64,000 bases of DNA from Magnetovibrio sp. PR-2 (GTDB lineage: Bacteria; Pseudomonadota; Alphaproteobacteria; Rhodospirillales; Magnetovibrionaceae): the NCBI RefSeq assembly GCF_036689815.1, contig NZ_JBAHUR010000013.1:40192-104191 (forward strand), read 5' to 3'. Shown piece by piece: positions 62,553 to 64,000 of this stretch. The position numbers and the translations under genes were made by a program. The first letter of the stretch is position 1. Every line of letters starts with the position of its first letter. Under the pieces are notes generated by a model that worked only from the letters and a program-made list of their open reading frames with translations, had not been told where the DNA came from and ran no database searches.

Positions 62553-63563
62553 ATGTTTACCTTTGGAACCCTTGACCCTGCGGCCACATTCGATCCCTTG
62601 ATCCTTTTGATTTTGGGGCTGGTTTTAGACGCGGCCTTGGGCGGTATGGGGCCCGTGTTTAAGCTGGTCCCGCACCCGGTCGTTGTCATCGGCAACGTGA
62701 TTTCTTGGTTCGACAATAAGCTCAACCGCGACAGCCGGCCCAATATGGACCGGGCGGTGCGGGGCTTTATCACGGTCCTTGTGATCGCCACGGCTGCCGC
62801 TTTGGTCGGCTGGGGCGTGCAGTGGCTCACCTTCCACCACGATTTTGGCTGGGCGGTGGAGCTGTTTTTAGTGATCAGCCTGCTGGCCCAGCGCGAACTG
62901 TATAGCGCCGTCAAACGCGTGATGGTGGCTTTGCGCGAAAACGGTGTGGAAAGCGGACGCACGGCGGTGAGCCAAATCGTCGCACGCGACCCGGCCTACT
63001 TGGACGAGCACGGGGTTAGCCGGGCGGCCATCGAAAGCTTGGCGGAAAACTTCTCCGACGGCGTTGTGGCGCCGGTGTTTTGGTACGTGCTGTTCGGCTT
63101 TCCGGGCCTATTGGTTTACAAGGCCGTGAACACCATGGATTCCATGATCGGCTATAAAAACGCCAAATACGCCGCGTTTGGATTTACGGCGGCGCGCTTG
63201 GACGATGTGTTGAATTTGGTGCCGTCCAGGCTGTCTGGCCTAATCTTCACCATCGCCGCCCTGTTTTCCGGCAAAGCCAACCCGGCGCGCGCGTTTAAGA
63301 CCATGTGGCGCGACGCACCCAAACACAATTCACCCAACGCCGGTTGGCCCGAAGCCGCCATGGCCGGGGCCTTGGGCTTGGCGCTCGCGGGCCCACGCCA
63401 ATATTCACAGCATGCTGTGGAAGCGCCTTACATGGGGGATGGAACGGCCCAAGCCACAGCGGTCGATATTGAGCGCGCGCTATTTTTGTTTGCGGTGGCC
63501 TGTTTGATCAACGGTTTGATCGTCACTGTCATCGCCATGTTCCGCTTTCAAGTTGGCGTTTAA
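62553..63563 (+). CDS. cobD: Adenosylcobinamide-phosphate synthase (CbiB/CobD)
   Basis: A 336-residue inner-membrane protein with several helices (about 10-30, 70-95, 105-125, 180-205, 310-332). PHPVVVIGNVISWFDNKLN and SVAQIVARDPAYLD-like SQIVARDPAYLD, ESLAENFSDGVVAPVFWY are family signatures. It attaches aminopropanol (or its phosphate) to adenosylcobyric acid. The four-base overlap with the convergent rhodanese frame is at its stop. Confidence 0.95.
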   Translation: MFTFGTLDPAATFDPLILLILGLVLDAALGGMGPVFKLVPHPVVVIGNVISWFDNKLNRDSRPNMDRAVRGFITVLVIATAAALVGWGVQWLTFHHDFGWAVELFLVISLLAQRELYSAVKRVMVALRENGVESGRTAVSQIVARDPAYLDEHGVSRAAIESLAENFSDGVVAPVFWYVLFGFPGLLVYKAVNTMDSMIGYKNAKYAAFGFTAARLDDVLNLVPSRLSGLIFTIAALFSGKANPARAFKTMWRDAPKHNSPNAGWPEAAMAGALGLALAGPRQYSQHAVEAPYMGDGTAQATAVDIERALFLFAVACLINGLIVTVIAMFRFQVGV

Positions 63564-63862
63564 GCTGGCGCTGCAGTCCAGGCTTTCCACCCGCCCGCCA
63601 AGTTATACACCTGGGTGAGGCCCAGGCCTGCAATGAACTGACACATATCGCGGCTGGAATTGCCTTCGTAGCAGTACACCAGCACCGGCGGGTTGGTGCG
63701 GCGGCTTTTCATCAGCTTCATCATCAACTCATCGGACGCCGCTTGGGCGCCGGGAAGTTGTCCCTGACTTTGTGCGTGCGCGGTGCGGGTATCAATGACG
63801 ATCAGGCCCTCTTGTTTCAGAAGATCTTGCGCGGCGGTGATGTCGACGTCTGTGTAGCTCAT
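63560..63862 (-). CDS. Single-domain rhodanese
   Basis: A 100-residue rhodanese domain with active-site loop CYEGNSS (VLVYCYEGNSSRDMCQF), like GlpE in size. MSYTDVDITAAQ is the start; a 13-codon extension lacks support. It should carry sulfane sulfur on Cys, and may feed cofactor or sulfide chemistry. It is convergent with cobD. Confidence 0.92.
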   Translation of the reverse strand: MSYTDVDITAAQDLLKQEGLIVIDTRTAHAQSQGQLPGAQAASDELMMKLMKSRRTNPPVLVYCYEGNSSRDMCQFIAGLGLTQVYNLAGGWKAWTAAPA

Positions 63863-64000
63863 GGGTCGGTCCTGGTTGTGGGTTTGGCTTACACAAAGCA
63901 AGTTTTGTTCCAGGGGCTAAGGTGTTGAAAATGTGAGTTTCCTGTGCTGGCACACCTGTCGGGTCTGCAACAATCCCCACATGGAGAGGCCCATGGATTC

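Overview
The window looks like a chromosomal segment of a free-living Gram-negative alphaproteobacterium, probably Rhodospirillales-like. The reasons are an alphaproteobacterial gene set (DUF2336 protein, zf-CHCC protein, intracellular PHB depolymerase, MsrPQ, TAXI binding protein), GC-rich host codon use, and a largely anaerobic-type cobalamin cluster with a CbiL-CbiG-CbiH fusion. The genus cannot be fixed from the sequence alone.

Layout. 1-16000 is host core: the end of a diguanylate cyclase, a PaaI-like hotdog protein, an SDR, a TPR protein, a GST (with a stray copy of its 3' end), msrPQ, a small operon ending in a HopA1-like protein, polA, a zinc-finger protein, an orphan ABC ATPase, a YkgJ protein, a TAXI protein, a cysteine-less DsrC-like protein and a DUF2336 protein. 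An intact tRNA-Arg(CCG) lies at 16008-16084. Its 3' 50-52 bp are repeated exactly at 28726 and 32719, so two integrated segments lie in tandem.

Segment A (16085-28775) is AT-richer. It carries a tyrosine integrase, a helicase-like protein, an HNH nuclease, an XRE regulator with a near-perfect inverted-repeat operator, a Sel1 protein, a secreted nuclease, and a defence cluster. That cluster is a CBASS-like pair (CD-NTase with AGS-C domain plus 2TM-SAVED effector), an Mrr-type nuclease fused to a STAND-like NTPase, and an unrecognised two-gene module whose first member may have an ADP-ribosyltransferase-like core. Segment B (28776-32718) has no integrase. It holds a SprA-like metalloprotein, a membrane protein, an ArsR regulator and an exported rhodanese.

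33458-44663 is one 14-gene, same-strand, tightly packed array that I do not recognise as a described system. It encodes an ExbB/TolQ/MotA-like channel protein, two proline-rich TonB-like single-span proteins, another short single-span protein, a lytic transglycosylase, two lipoproteins, several exported coiled-coil or small proteins, two cytoplasmic proteins, a membrane protein pairing a cytoplasmic Lon-like (S16) domain with a periplasmic DUF4384 domain, and an exported caspase-like protease. The parts suggest an energised envelope-spanning apparatus with proteolytic control. This is the best candidate for an undescribed system.

44836-54233 is mixed host metabolism: an SBP-like protein, an MBL hydrolase, a HAD phosphatase, a frameshifted two-domain cyclic-nucleotide-binding gene, YjbQ, YgjP-like, YcgN-like, PhaZ, CobB and SCO. 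54344-63563 is the corrin-ring cluster: cbiD-cobK on plus; cbiX-cobH-cobL-cbiLGH-cobM on minus; cobD/cbiB on plus. CbiX, CbiD and CbiG with no CobG or CobN in view point to early cobalt insertion. A single-domain rhodanese closes the window.
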